A stretch of DNA of 64,000 nucleotides from Sipunculus nudus (Eukaryota > Annelida > Sipuncula > Golfingiida > Sipunculidae), in NCBI GenBank assembly GCA_026874595.1, contig CM049313.1, positions 60,870,659-60,934,658 of the forward strand, given 5' to 3'. Positions 11,174-21,508 of the stretch are shown here, piece by piece. Within the stretch, counting starts at the first letter, position 1, and every line of letters starts with the position of its first letter. The translations under genes and the position numbers were made by a program. A model generated the notes under the pieces. The model was given only the letters and a program-made list of their open reading frames with translations. It did not search any database and was not told the origin of the DNA.

Positions 11174-11999
11174 AAAAGGCTTCAATCCCCTACAACCAAA
11201 CATATCACAAATTTTAGAGTATTTTACCTTCCTTTATGATTCAGGACTTCAGTATAGTGCTATAAACACAGCACAATCTGCTCTAGCATGCCTCTGCGAT
11301 TCCATTGGAACTCACCCATTAGTGAAACGTTTCCTGAAAGCTGTGTTCAACTTGCGTCTGGCATTACCCAGATACCAAAATATATGGAATGCTGACCATG
11401 TTTTGCAGTATTTAGAACAACTTACGCCGCTGAACAGTTTGCCATTAAAACATCTAACTCTAAAACTGGTCATGTTGCTGGCATTGATAACAGGGCAGAG
11501 ATGTCAATCACTTCACTTGCTTGACCTGAATCAGATCCGAGTGTTACCAGATAGTGTGAATTTTGTAATAGACCAGATTGTGAAACAGTCTAAACCAGGT
11601 AGAGATCAGCCAGTGTTAGTGTTACCTATTTTTACTGATAAACCAGATTTGTGTGCTGCTTCAACTATGAAGGAATATTTAGCTAGAACCAGGGATATTA
11701 GGGCACAGATGAGTAGTACTCAATTGTTTATTAGCTTTATTAGACCGTACAAGCCTGTATCAAAAAATACAATCAGTAGATGGGTGAAAACTGTGATGAA
11801 TCTGGCAGTATTTAAACCACACAGCACCAGAGCAGCTTCGGTCAGCAAGGCATCTTCCAATGGTGGACCTCTCACATCCATCATGAAGGCTGCTGGATGG
11901 TCAACATCTTGCACCTTTAGAACTTTTTATAAGAAACCCATTACATATCAGTCAAGTTTTGCTGAGGCAGTAGTTTCACATAATAATAGCAATCAGTAA
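11079..11999 (+). CDS. DIRS ORF3: tyrosine recombinase (integrase)
   Basis: The open frame runs from just after a stop near 11076 to 11999; the first ATG is only at 11322. The true N-terminal core-binding domain begins before that ATG at SWRPSTQKQYKTYLTKW (about 11109-11159), so the start is not an ATG in this copy or the ORF is made by frameshifting from ORF2, which it overlaps by about 95 bp. Catalytic motifs of the tyrosine recombinase family are all visible: Arg in LITGQRCQSLHLLDL, His-x-x-Arg in FKPHSTRAASVSK, and the nucleophilic Tyr in AAGWSTSCTFRTFYKKP. It would insert the circular DNA form of the element. No stop interrupts it. Confidence 0.85.
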   Translation, partial: NCGNCGLIQSWRPSTQKQYKTYLTKWISFCSKKGFNPLQPNISQILEYFTFLYDSGLQYSAINTAQSALACLCDSIGTHPLVKRFLKAVFNLRLALPRYQNIWNADHVLQYLEQLTPLNSLPLKHLTLKLVMLLALITGQRCQSLHLLDLNQIRVLPDSVNFVIDQIVKQSKPGRDQPVLVLPIFTDKPDLCAASTMKEYLARTRDIRAQMSSTQLFISFIRPYKPVSKNTISRWVKTVMNLAVFKPHSTRAASVSKASSNGGPLTSIMKAAGWSTSCTFRTFYKKPITYQSSFAEAVVSHNNSNQ

Positions 12000-12446
12000 A
12001 TCCACTTGTGATACAGGTTTATTGTTAACTGGGACACATGCTCAACTAGAGCTTGATTTTACAGTAATTCACTAGTATATTGTTTAACACACATGCACTG
12101 TTGGACTTCTTTGTGTGTTGTGGTTGCACGAATTTGCAAACACATAGTATATGCACCTTTACACTTAATAAATCTGTTAAAACTTATATAAGTTATTATT
12201 GCACATCATACATGTCCACTCGCACTTCAAAATCTCACGTAATCTCGTTGCTCCTGACGAGAGAGTAGAATTAATAAATTAAACGAGACTTACCAAGTTG
12301 AAGTTTGATTGGAATTCTACTGTCTGGTCAGGAGCATGAGAGATTAAGCGCCCACCCGTCCCGCCCACGTTACCTTTATATTTCTTGCGAGTGAACATTC
12401 ATGAATGACTGTGAATATAGACTCATGGGATCGCAACGCAATCTCG
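12000..12446 (+). repeat. DIRS right end: inverted block A, partial direct A, inverted block B
   Basis: 12239-12272 is the reverse complement of 7356-7389 (33 of 34 match). 12314-12336 repeats the start of block A in direct orientation. 12421-12446 is a perfect reverse complement of 7390-7415. 12000-12238 is AT-rich and non-coding (a 62-residue ORF here has no recognisable domain). This arrangement corresponds to a right terminal repeat combined with the internal complementary region used to circularise DIRS elements. Confidence 0.75.
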
Positions 12447-12476
12447 CTTAATCTTAAGATAAGTTAGAAGAGTTAG

Positions 12477-12589
12477 TGTGATATTGTTAAATGCTGCCAT
12501 CTGATGACTGATTGATGTACTAAACCATGCTATGTAACATGCATAACAGGCGTGATATTTTGCTTTTCTGTTCATTGAACAACACCACA
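12477..12589 (+). repeat. 5' LTR of Gypsy A (113 bp, internally deleted)
   Basis: Matches the 3' LTR at both ends but lacks a 50 bp internal segment that in the 3' LTR runs from gtataagtctag to agcatgtgt. Otherwise only three substitutions are seen. Confidence 0.9.
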
Positions 12590-12611
12590 TTTTTGGCGAC
12601 GAGCTCCGAAA

Positions 12612-13094
12612 ATGCCCATGTCAGTACAGGTCCAGCCTGTACCCGCTTTTCACGCATCTGGAGATGCAACATCCGTCTGTCAGAGATGGCTTAAATGGAC
12701 AAAATCCTTCGAAATATACACAACTGCATCCAGCGTTACTGACGACAAACAGAAACGCGCCCTGCTTCTACATTGTGCGGGTGAAGAGGTCCAGACCATA
12801 TTTGAGACGCTCGCTGAGACAGGTAATACTTATGACTCAGCTTTACAGGCCCTTAATGAGCACTTCAAACCGCAGAAAAATATTCCGTATTTGCGACACG
12901 TTTTTCAGCAAGAAAAGCAAAAGTCAGATGAAACGGTAGGTCAATTCGTCACGAGGCTAAGACAGCTAGCTTCGTCCTGCGAATTTGGAGCTAATACTGA
13001 TGACTTCATCCGAGACCAAGTCATTGACAAATGCAAATCTCGAGCTTTACGTGTAAAATTATTTCACAAGATTTCACGTCATCGGTGGATGTAA
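12612..13094 (+). pseudogene. Gypsy A gag, frameshifted/truncated
   Basis: The ATG at 12612 follows the primer site by about 20 bp. The protein has the Gypsy gag capsid pattern: RWLKWTKSFEIYTTASSV near residues 26-43, then LLLHCAGEEVQTIFETL, and VGQFVTRLRQLASSCEFG with FIRDQVIDKCKSRALRVKL close to the end. It then runs out of frame at about 13060-13094. In related elements gag continues with an Ala/Glu-rich helix before the zinc knuckle; that stretch is missing here, so a deletion probably caused the frameshift. Confidence 0.85.
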
Positions 13095-13109
13095 AAACCG
13101 TTCGTCGTA

Positions 13110-16100
13110 GACCGTCACCACCTCGCTGGAAACCCACCCCCGGCCAACAGTCAACAAATAGATGGAAACCTCCCAGTAAACCACGTGATCAAGGAGTGCC
13201 AGTGAAATGCTCACGCTGTGGACTGTCTGGCCACACAGGTCAAGAATGTCAATGCACAAGAGGTAAGACTTGTAGTAAGTCAAGATCAAATGTACATTTT
13301 GTGACTGAATCCGACAATGACCCTGCATATGATTATGAATGCCTTGAGCATGATAATCATGAAAACCCCGAGAAAGTGTTTGCCATGAACTCAAGTAATT
13401 GTAAAATGACTCTTAATATTAAAGGGCAAAGAGTCACAATGCTTATCGACTCAGGAGCAAGTTGCAACATAATTAATACTTCAGTTGCTAAACAGCTGTA
13501 CTCGCGTGGAGTGAAACCAGTACCATGCAGCAAAAAGGTACATCCGTATGGTTCGCCACCACTGACGGTTACCAGTCTGGTGTCCACTGATGTAAGCATT
13601 CCTAATATGACAGACAGGTCAGTAAAAGCTACATTTCTCTTAATACCTGGTGATGCCACACCCCTACTGGGAAAAGACACTGCCAAATCCCTTGGTATAT
13701 TAAAAATCGGAATCAACAGCATCACTCAATCTGCTATTGCTGATAACATCCTAGACAAGCACCATGAGTTATGTACAGGCATCGGATGTCTCAAAGGAGT
13801 TAAAGTCAAACTTCACATTGACCAGTCAGTCTCACCAGTCGCTCACAAACATAATCCCATACCATTTCACCTACGTCGTAAGGTCGATGCTGAGTTAGCC
13901 AAACTCGAAGCTGAAGACATCATAGAGAGAGTCACTGGTCCAACTGAATGGGTATCTGGTTGTGTTACCACTCCAAAACCAAAATCGCCTGATCAAATCA
14001 GAATATTTGTGGACATGAGAGCTCCAAACAAAGCGATATTGAGAACACGTCATGTTACACCCACAATTGATGACATTATTACAGATTTCAATGGAGCCAG
14101 TGTTTTCAGCAAAATCGACCTCAGAGCTGGTTATCATCAAATTGTGTTAGATGAGGATAGTAGATACATCACCACCTTTTCCACTCACTCTGGACTGTGG
14201 AGGTACAAAAGATTAAGCTTTAGAATTAACGCTTCGGCTGAGATATTTCAGCATACTATCCAGTCGCTACTTCATGACACTGATGGAGTCAGAAATATAA
14301 GTGATGACATCATAGTCTAAGGTGCAGATCAGACAAGTCATGATGCTGCATTAAATAAAGTCCTGTTAAGACTCCATGAGAGTGGACTGACAAAAACAAG
14401 CCCAAATGTCAATTTGGTGTCCCAAAAATTGAATTCTTTGGCTACGTTTTCTCAAAGGAAGGCATATTGCCAGACCCTCAGAAAGTCAATGCTCTGAATC
14501 AAACAGCTAGACCACAGAATGCCACAGAGGTTAGGTCATTTCTCGGATTGGCATATTATAGTGCACGCTGTATACCTTGGTTTGCATCTATGGCCGAACC
14601 AATCAGGAAACTCACTCGAGAGAAAGTTCCATGGAATTGGGGACTAGATAAGGAGCAAGCATTCAACAACATTAGAAATGCTCTGTCAAGCAGCACAACA
14701 ATGGCATATTTCAACCCTGAAACAGAGACAGAGGTCTATGTTGATGCCAGTCCAGTTGGTATAGCAGCCATATTGAGTCAAAATGGACGACCAATCGCAT
14801 AAGGAAGCAGAACTCTGAGCGATGGTGATCGACGACAATCGCAAATTAAGCGTGAAGCCCTTGCAATCGTAGGGTCATGTGAACATTTTGATATATACCT
14901 ACGAGGCTCAGAATTTAAAATGTGGACTGATCATAAGCCACTTGTGTCCATCTGGAACAAACACAAACCACCACTCCGAATTGCCCGTTGGGGTCTTCGA
15001 TTACTGCCGTACAAACTGAAGATCCTGTATCGACCAGGTCATGACAACCCTGCAGACTACATGTCCCGCCATCCATGTTCCAGTACAGTATGCACTAGCC
15101 ATGAACAAAGGATCGCAGAAGAATATGTAAATTTTACTGCTGAAACTTCTGTTCCGCTCGCAATCACCATTGCAGACGTTATGAGAGCAACAACACAGGA
15201 TATGACACTACAAACTGTGAAAAGCCTAATAGCTTCAAATCAGTGGCATAATATTGACCAAATATGTGATACCAACTCTGATGTTGATCATGATGCGCTC
15301 AGAAGTTTTCGTTATGTTAAAGATGAGATCACCATCACCACTGAAGGTCTTGTGTTACGTGATACTAGAATAGTCATGCCAGCATCATTACAGCAGAGAA
15401 CTGTCAACCTCGCACATGAAGGCCATCAAGGCATCAACAAAACCAAGGCATTAGCACATAGTAAAGTGTGGTTCCCAGGCATGAACGCTATGGTAGAAAA
15501 CACAGTACGCGGATGTTTAGCCTGTCAGATTACAACACCACATGGCACCACAGAACCTTTCAAGATGTCAGAAATGCCTGCCGGCCCATGGCTTAATTTA
15601 TCAATGGATTTCTGCGGCCCTCTACCTACTGGTGAGTATCTGCTTGTAGTAACTGATGAGTACTCTCAGTATCCGGTAATTAAAATCACACGCAATACAT
15701 CAGCAGATACTGTGATTCCAATAGTAGACAAAATATTTGCTACATTTAGTTACCCAGAAGTAGTAAAGACAGACAATGGTCCACCCTTTCAGAGTACCCA
15801 GTGGAAACAGTATTTTCAATCAATTGGTGTTAAACACAGACGCATCACACCATTATGGCCTAGAGCCAACTCACAAGCAGAAAACTTCAACCGTCCTCTC
15901 ATGAAATCAATTAAAGCAGCGAAGGCAGCACATCAGTCATGGAAACAAAACATGTACAACTTTCTTCGAGCATATCGTTCGACTCCCCACTCATCGACAG
16001 GGATTTCTCCATACATGCTTCTTTTCGGTAGAGATCCGAGGACCAAACTACCACAAGTGGATACACAGGTGTCAGCAAGTGATATGGACAGTATTGCACG

Positions 16101-16572
16101 ACAGAATGATGAAACGCCAAACAAAGAATGAAAGAATACGCTGACAAGAAACTTAGCACCAAACATTCCACAATACAGGTCGGTGATCAAGTACTAGTTT
16201 GCCAGGCTAAGACCAACAAGTTATCAACTCCCTATCGCCCAAAGCCAAAGATCGTCACACTCAGAAAGGAACATGATTACAGCTAAGGATGATGAAGGAA
16301 CAATCACCCGTAACATATCATTTTTCAAATCTATCCCTGGTGTTAAATCAGATGGGTATGAGACAGATGAGAATGCCCCAGTAACACCTTCAGAGCTTCT
16401 GTCTAATTGTACACCTTTTCCAAACAATGAACTGTCAGCACAAGTCCCTAGCACCAGCGGACAAGTACACAGCAGACAAGATCATACAATGAACACAGAT
16501 GAGACAAGAAATGTGAGAACAACACGTACTAGAAGAGAGCCAGCTTACCTTAAGGACTATGTTCGTTATTAA
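13110..16572 (+). pseudogene. Gypsy A pol: zinc knuckle, protease, RT, RNase H, integrase
   Basis: Order seen: knuckle CSRCGLSGHTGQEC; protease MLIDSGASCNII; RT with KIDLRAGYHQIVLDEDSRY and active-site ISDDIIV. Next is the RT connection region with RSFLGLAYYSARCIPWF, then RNase H start VYVDASPVGIAAIL and MWTDHKPLVSIWNKHKPP. Integrase follows with a HHCC finger (HEGHQGINKTKALAH... CLACQ) and D-D-E at MDFCGPL, KTDNGPPF and QAENFNR. The tail ends REPAYLKDYVRY, a common Gypsy pol ending, at TAA 16570-16572. Defects: TAA at 14318-14320 just after ISDDIIV, a frameshift near 14390, TAA at 14800-14802, and a frame excursion from about 16115 to 16270. A second zinc knuckle seems lost. Confidence 0.9.
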
Positions 16573-16865
16573 TATTTATTAGTTAGCCATAGTGGATACT
16601 AAATGAGGCAGAATAATCCTCATTTCCACTATCTTCAATTGTTTAGGAAGTCTACCCTAATACAGTATGCTGTTTAGTTAGATTTATATATTTTCCTGAT
16701 GTAATCTGATGCAAGGAAGTGCATATTTTGTTTTATACTGAAAACAGATCTTTAACTTTACTTACCTGGATATTTTGATCTCAGAAACTTTGTGCCTAAC
16801 TCATAAAACAATACACAGACAATATTCTTTTGTAAAATATTGTATTCTTTTAAAAAGAAGGGTAA
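16573..16865 (+). other. Gypsy A 3' untranslated region and polypurine tract
   Basis: Non-coding, AT-rich spacer between the pol stop and the 3' LTR, ending in aaaaagaagggtaa immediately before the LTR. No ORF of note on the plus strand. Confidence 0.75.
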
Positions 16866-17028
16866 TGTGATATTGTCAGATGCTGCCATCTGATGACTGA
16901 TTGATGTACTAAACCAGGCTATGTAACATGCATAACAGGCGTGATATTTTGCTTTGTATAAGTCTAGTTCCGGTATTAAAAATGGCAGCACAGCCTAGCA
17001 TGTGTTCTGTTCATTGAACAACACCACA
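16866..17028 (+). repeat. 3' LTR of Gypsy A (163 bp)
   Basis: The full-length version of the LTR, with the 50 bp segment missing from the 5' LTR. It ends ACACCACA and is followed directly by the gttag target duplication at 17029-17033. Confidence 0.92.
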
Positions 17029-17033
17029 GTTAG

Positions 17034-17697
17034 GGCAAGGTAAACGTTCACAGAAGGCTCCGGAACATCTAACATTTGTAAGGCTTTGGGATTTCAATAC
17101 TAATAGTTTCTTTTTTTTGTGTGTGTTGCAGATTGACGACAGCCGAAAGCTTTCCAGTTGACCCTGGCCAGCCAGACCTGCTGTCGGGGGAGTGTATCAG
17201 CCTTGATGAGGGTCAAGGACCAGCAGTGGAGCAAAGCACTACCCCTCGGCTGAACATTGTCTTTCCCAGCGGATCCCCTGAAGCCAAATCAAGACTTCAG
17301 GGTACAGGACCCTTGCACCGGCGACTTTGTTCCACCCAAGTCCCTCGGGTTCTGCAGGGATGCCTCAGGAAAACTCTGGGAGATGACGGAGGAGGAGGTA
17401 GGGAAATGGCAATGGGAGCAAGCCCAAAAGATGAAGAGACCCTCATCCCAGGCCTGGCTGAGTCTCTTGGTTTTGGGAGGAAGTTGGTACCCTCACCCAG
17501 ATGCCCCAGCAAACAACCCCAGTTCTGATTAGGGAACTGAGAGTTATCTGGTGACAGATGAACACCCTCTGAATGAGAGTGAGAGAAATCAAGGAGTGCA
17601 TCTACAATTTTTCACAAATTTAAGAAACATTTTGAGTTGTAAGCCGGTGGCTGTAAGCATGCTCGGGGACGAGCAGTTTCTTTAAGAAGGGGGAGAA
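17034..17697 (+). mobile_element. 3' part of a further LTR element (B) with polypurine tract
   Basis: The stretch ends ctcggggacgagcagtttc, tttaagaagggggagaa, directly followed by TGTAGCAG at 17698. This phrase, a GGACGA...TTTAAG-purine tract then TGT, is a recurrent 3' end of Gypsy-type elements. Two overlapping ORFs (17121-17528 and 17257-17532) lack recognisable domains. A pyrimidine-rich run ending tgtgtgttgcag at 17107-17131 looks like a 3' splice site. I cannot assign a product. Confidence 0.5.
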
Positions 17698-17909
17698 TGT
17701 AGCAGTCTGGGGGGTAAGGACTGCAGCAAGCCGAGTGACGAGTACCAGGCTCACCTGGATAGACTTGGTGGGAGACAGAGTGAGTCTAGGAGAGTTGAAG
17801 CGAGCAGACAGAGCCAAGGCCAGACGACAGTTGTTTTTGGTGCTGAAAGGAGCTAAAAGGGATGAAGGGTGCACTGGTGGCACAGTGACAGAGTGTAAGA
17901 GTACAGATA
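17698..17909 (+). repeat. LTR B, 5' portion, interrupted by a MITE
   Basis: Begins TGTAGCAG right after the polypurine tract. At 17910 it is interrupted by a TA-flanked MITE and its continuation after 18340 is not certain. No partner LTR is found in the window. Confidence 0.5.
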
Positions 17910-18340
17910 CTGTGGTTGGCTTCATATTCGCTAGGCTGAAATTTCGCGATTTCTCCGTTTTGAATGTTTCGCGAGGGGTTTATTTTCTCGATCTCACCAG
18001 AACCTATTTCAAATCATTAATAAAGCCTTACCTGTGTGAATTATAATATGAGAATAAGTCATGAGTTTGTGATATTCTTCTCATATAACGATGGGCCTGT
18101 ACACAAAGCACATTTAGTTTAGTTCAAATTTAAGGGAATGTTTCCCCTATACCTGCATGGATGTAATTTATTATAAAATTTCTCACTGTTCTTACCTATT
18201 CCCATAAAAGTATTGACTACATTAATTAAGAAGGACATACTCAATTGGCCAATTATTCCCGAGGGTTTCATTTTCGCGATTATTTCCCATTCGTGAATAT
18301 CGCGAAATTAAAACCCTCGCGAACAAAAAGGCAACCACAG
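17910..18340. mobile_element. MITE family M (copy 1), TA target duplication
   Basis: Termini ctgtggttggctt and, inverted, ctgtggttgcctt, flanked by TA on each side (17908-17909 and 18341-18342). Subterminal blocks are rich in tttcgcga and cgcgaggg in both orientations. A second, decayed copy lies at 30269-30685. TA duplication suggests a Tc1/mariner-type transposase acted in trans. Contains no ORF with a recognisable domain. Confidence 0.8.
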
Positions 18341-18342
18341 TA

Positions 18343-18594
18343 GATGTAAGTTAATGTATTGTAATAAAAATTATTTGTTAAATTGATTATCTTGTTGTTT
18401 CTGTCCTCCGCAAGGGACCCCCCCCCCTAATTAACTTCTGAGCAGTGCCATTATCGCCCATCTAGAAACTGGGGAAAGCTCTCCGGGTTATGTACCCCTG
18501 GATTTGTAATAATTTACCTTGGAGGTAGGTTTAAAATGGTACTAGGAAGAAGCGACAGCTCAGTTGTATGATGATACAGTAAGTACATCAGACA
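18343..18594. other. Unassigned spacer between MITE and Gypsy C
   Basis: Non-coding; contains a short C run (18418-18427). May be the rest of LTR B and the 5' region of element C, but no landmark proves it. Confidence 0.4.
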
Positions 18595-20490
18595 ATTATT
18601 TCACCCCCAAGGGTAACATATTGTTTGAGAGACATTAGTTTAGACAAATCTCCAAGGGAGACAGAGATAGTTGATCAGTACGCTTGTAGGATGCGGCAGA
18701 AAGAAGCAAGATGTGGCTTTGGTGATAACGAGGATGATTACATAAAAGACCAGGTGATCAACCACTGTTGTTCTAGTCATTTACACCAGAAGTTCCTTGA
18801 GCAAACTGATCTGAAATTGCTGGATTTGTACAAAATCTCCGGTGCATTCGAGGCTGTGGAGCATCAATCCAAAGTTATGGACCAAGCAGGTTACCAAGTA
18901 AATGCTGTGATTAGTGTAAGAGGTCGAGGTGCAACCACAAATATAATCAGTAGGCAAACCTGGGAATTCTTGAAAAGTCAGAAAAATTAAGAGTACATCG
19001 ACAAAGGTTGCACTGTTTGCTTATGGTTGTGATGAACCATTAGCTACACTTGGTACTTTCAATACAGAATTTTAATGTCAGAGTACAGATACCATGTGTG
19101 AAGGAAAGTTTGTTGTCACCGAACAGTCAGACAGATCACGACTGGGACAGAAAACTGCAGAAAACCTGAACTTGTCACGGTTGGACTGATGATAAATCAT
19201 GTGACTGGTGATTGTGCTAACAGTGATATTCATGATCAATATAGAACTTGTTTACTGGTGTTGGTGTACTGAAAGATTTCACTTTGAATTTGCATATTGA
19301 TGACTCAGTTACTCCGATAGCACAGCCAGTGCTATCCAGTTCCGTTCAGTTTACTTGATAATGTATACCAGAAACTAGATGAGTAGTCAGCAAAGGATAT
19401 CATGGAGAGGGTACCAGCTGGTCCAGCAAGTTGGGTGTTGCTGTTAGTAGTCGTGCCGAAGAGTAAGGGAGACTTGCGGATATAAGTTGATATGCAGAGA
19501 GTGAATTCAATGATTGTTAGAGAACGGCACCCTATACCTACCATAGAAGAAATTCTGCAAGATCTGAATGGGTGTAGTGTTTTTAGCAAGATAGACCTGA
19601 AATGCAGATTACACCAGATCCTTCTGGGAGAGGCCAGCCGCCATATTACTACGTTTATATGTCACAGAGACCTTTTTAGGTATAAGCGTTTGATGTTAGG
19701 CATAACATCCGCTAAGAGATATATCAGAAAATAATTTGATGTATTGCAAAGCTTAAATGGGGTAGCTAACATTGTGGATGACATCATAGTGTTCGGCAAA
19801 GGGACTGATGAGCATGACAAGTGCCTATTCGCTGTCCTAGACAGGCTTAGAGATGTTGGGTTGACAATGAACAAGGACAAGTGTGAGTTTTGCTTGCCTT
19901 AGCTTACGTTCATCGGACATGAACTAACCAGTGCTGGTTTAAATCCCAGTGAGGAAAAGGTGTCAGCAATCCTCAATGCAGAACGGCCAAAGAATGCCTC
20001 TAAGGCCAGATCATTTACGGGACTTGTGAATTATTCTGCTTGCTAAATACCGGACTTGTCAACAAGTTCAAGGCCAATTCTTGAACTCACCAAGAAAAGT
20101 GTACCATTTCGATGGGGAGCTGAACAGGAAGCTGCTTTTGACCAGTTTAAGAGACTGATCACATCTACAGATACGCTAATTTATTTCAGAGGAGACTGTA
20201 CACCAGAATTATTGCTGATGTGTCACCGGCCGGCCTAGGTGCTGTTTTGGTACAATGGCAAGGGGACTGTTGGAGAGTTGTGTCTTATGCATCGCGCAGT
20301 CTTATGGATGTTGAATGCCACTATAGCCAGACTCAGAAGTAGGCTTTTGCACTTGTGTGGGCCTGTGAAAGGTTCAACATGTTAATTTTTGGATGGAAAT
20401 TCCAGTTACAAACCAATCATAAACCAGATGAGTTTATTTATTCACAGAGGTCTAAACCATCAGCAAGGGTAAAGAGTGTAGCATGATTGC
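18595..20490 (+). pseudogene. Ty3/Gypsy element C, gag to RNase H, heavily decayed
   Basis: Pieces in order: gag C-terminal half (VDQYACRMRQKEARCGFG, DYIKDQVINHC, 18625-18890); a fused protease remnant (GATTNIISRQTWE near 18935-18975); RT (HPIPTIEEILQDLNGCSVFS and KIDLKC, 19527-19605; active-site VDDIIVFGKG near 19777-19803; FIGHELTSAGLNPSEEKV near 19912); connection/RNase H (VPFRWGAEQEAAFDQFKRL near 20101; QTNHKPDEF near 20410). Multiple stops and frameshifts. It lacks an integrase and stops near 20490, where other sequence begins. Confidence 0.75.
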
Positions 20491-20655
20491 TTTATTGGTG
20501 TTATTGACAGTAATACACTCTTTAGCACCTGAATCAGAAAACAGACATCCGGATTTTAGTCAGTACCTGATGGGCACGTGAATAAAGTACTTGGACTTAC
20601 CTGGTGTTCCGTTGGTCTTATACCCCCATTATACGCCAATTTACACAATATTACA
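20491..20655 (+). repeat. Probable 3' end of the 5' LTR of Gypsy D
   Basis: The sequence ending caatattaca at 20655 is followed by tggtgtcagag, a typical Gypsy primer-binding site, so this is inferred to be the end of an LTR. It contains gtgaataaagt, a possible polyadenylation signal, near 20579. No matching 3' LTR is recognised downstream. Confidence 0.4.
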
Positions 20656-21508
20656 TGGTGTCAGAGTAAATCAAAGAAGAAACAGAAAAGACGCCAAACA
20701 CGCCAGAAGGTAGTCACAGTTCATATCACGTGCAGGTGCCTGAGCCGTTTGACTTCAACCATGCTGAGCAGTGGCCAAAATGGATTCGCCAGTTCAACAG
20801 GTTTTGGGTAGCATCCGGTCTGAGTGAGAAATCCACACAGAATCAGGTAGATATGCTTATATATCTAATGGGCCATAAAGCCGAAGATATTTTTGCTACA
20901 TTTGCACTGAGCACAGAGGAGCAAACTAGGATACTGTTATGGCTAGATTTGACCGCCACTTTGTTGTCTGGAGGAATGTGATATATGAGCGAGTCAAGTT
21001 TAACTGTCCTGTTTAGAAAGAACATGCACCAGTAGATACGTTCATAATAGATCTGTATGCTCTAGCTAAATATTCTGAATAGCGCGATTTGCACGATGAA
21101 CTTATCCATGACAGAATAGTTGTAGGCTGTAGAGACAGTAAGCTAGCTGAGAGATTACAGATAGACCCAGAGCTCACTTTAGCAAAAGTTGTGCAACAAG
21201 CATGGCAAAGTGAAGCAGTTAAATGTCAACAGGAAACTGTTAGAGCATCCACTGATGAATTTCGGGCAATGCATGCTGTCAGTTTTCGTGCTAGATCGAC
21301 TGGAAACCTGTGTTCAAAGCAACACAAACAGCAAAACTTCCAGCCAAAACAGCATAAACCTCCTCCTAAACAAGGTCAAGGACAGAGAATTAATAAAAGT
21401 GGATGTGGTCGCTGTGGTAGATCAGAAGCACACCCACGTGGCAAATGTCCAGCAGCACATGCTAGGCGCTTAAAATGTAACAAGGTGGGCCACTGTTTGC
21501 CATACTAA
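20656..21508 (+). pseudogene. Gypsy D primer-binding site and gag
   Basis: The primer site is at 20656-20667. Gag begins near 20730: FDFNHAEQWPKWIRQFNRFW and SGLSEKSTQNQVDMLIYLMG are classic for one widespread animal Gypsy gag type. After a frameshift at about 20981 the frame resumes before 21089 with ELIHDRIVVGCRDSKLAERL. A basic region and zinc-knuckle-like CGRCGRSEAHPRGKC / CNKVGHC follow. Frameshifts and a deletion near 20950-21080 break it. Confidence 0.8.

Larger units (their letters stand above)
7356..12446 (+). mobile_element. DIRS-type tyrosine-recombinase retrotransposon
   Basis: The coding content is diagnostic for the DIRS order: a gag-like ORF ending in a basic Asn/Arg-rich tail, an RT/RNase H ORF with a methyltransferase-like C-terminal region, and a tyrosine recombinase instead of a DDE integrase. 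Ends show the split inverted arrangement of DIRS elements. A 26 bp block at 7390-7415 is perfectly inverted at 12421-12446. A 34 bp block at 7356-7389 is inverted at 12239-12272 with one mismatch and partly repeated in direct orientation at 12314-12336. DIRS elements integrate without target duplications, so outer limits are approximate. The copy has a frameshift in gag, one stop and one frameshift in RT, so it is inactive but recent. Confidence 0.9.
12477..17028 (+). mobile_element. Ty3/Gypsy LTR retrotransposon A
   Basis: The 5' LTR 12477-12589 and 3' LTR 16866-17028 share TGTGATATTG...AACACCACA ends. The element is flanked by identical 5 bp gttag at 12472-12476 and 17029-17033, a perfect target-site duplication. 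A ttttggcgac primer-site-like sequence follows the 5' LTR and a purine-rich aaaaagaagggtaa precedes the 3' LTR. Internal order gag, protease, RT, RNase H, integrase is the Ty3/Gypsy (Metaviridae) order. Frameshifts and two stops make it non-functional, but only three substitutions separate the aligned LTR parts, so it is young. Confidence 0.93.
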
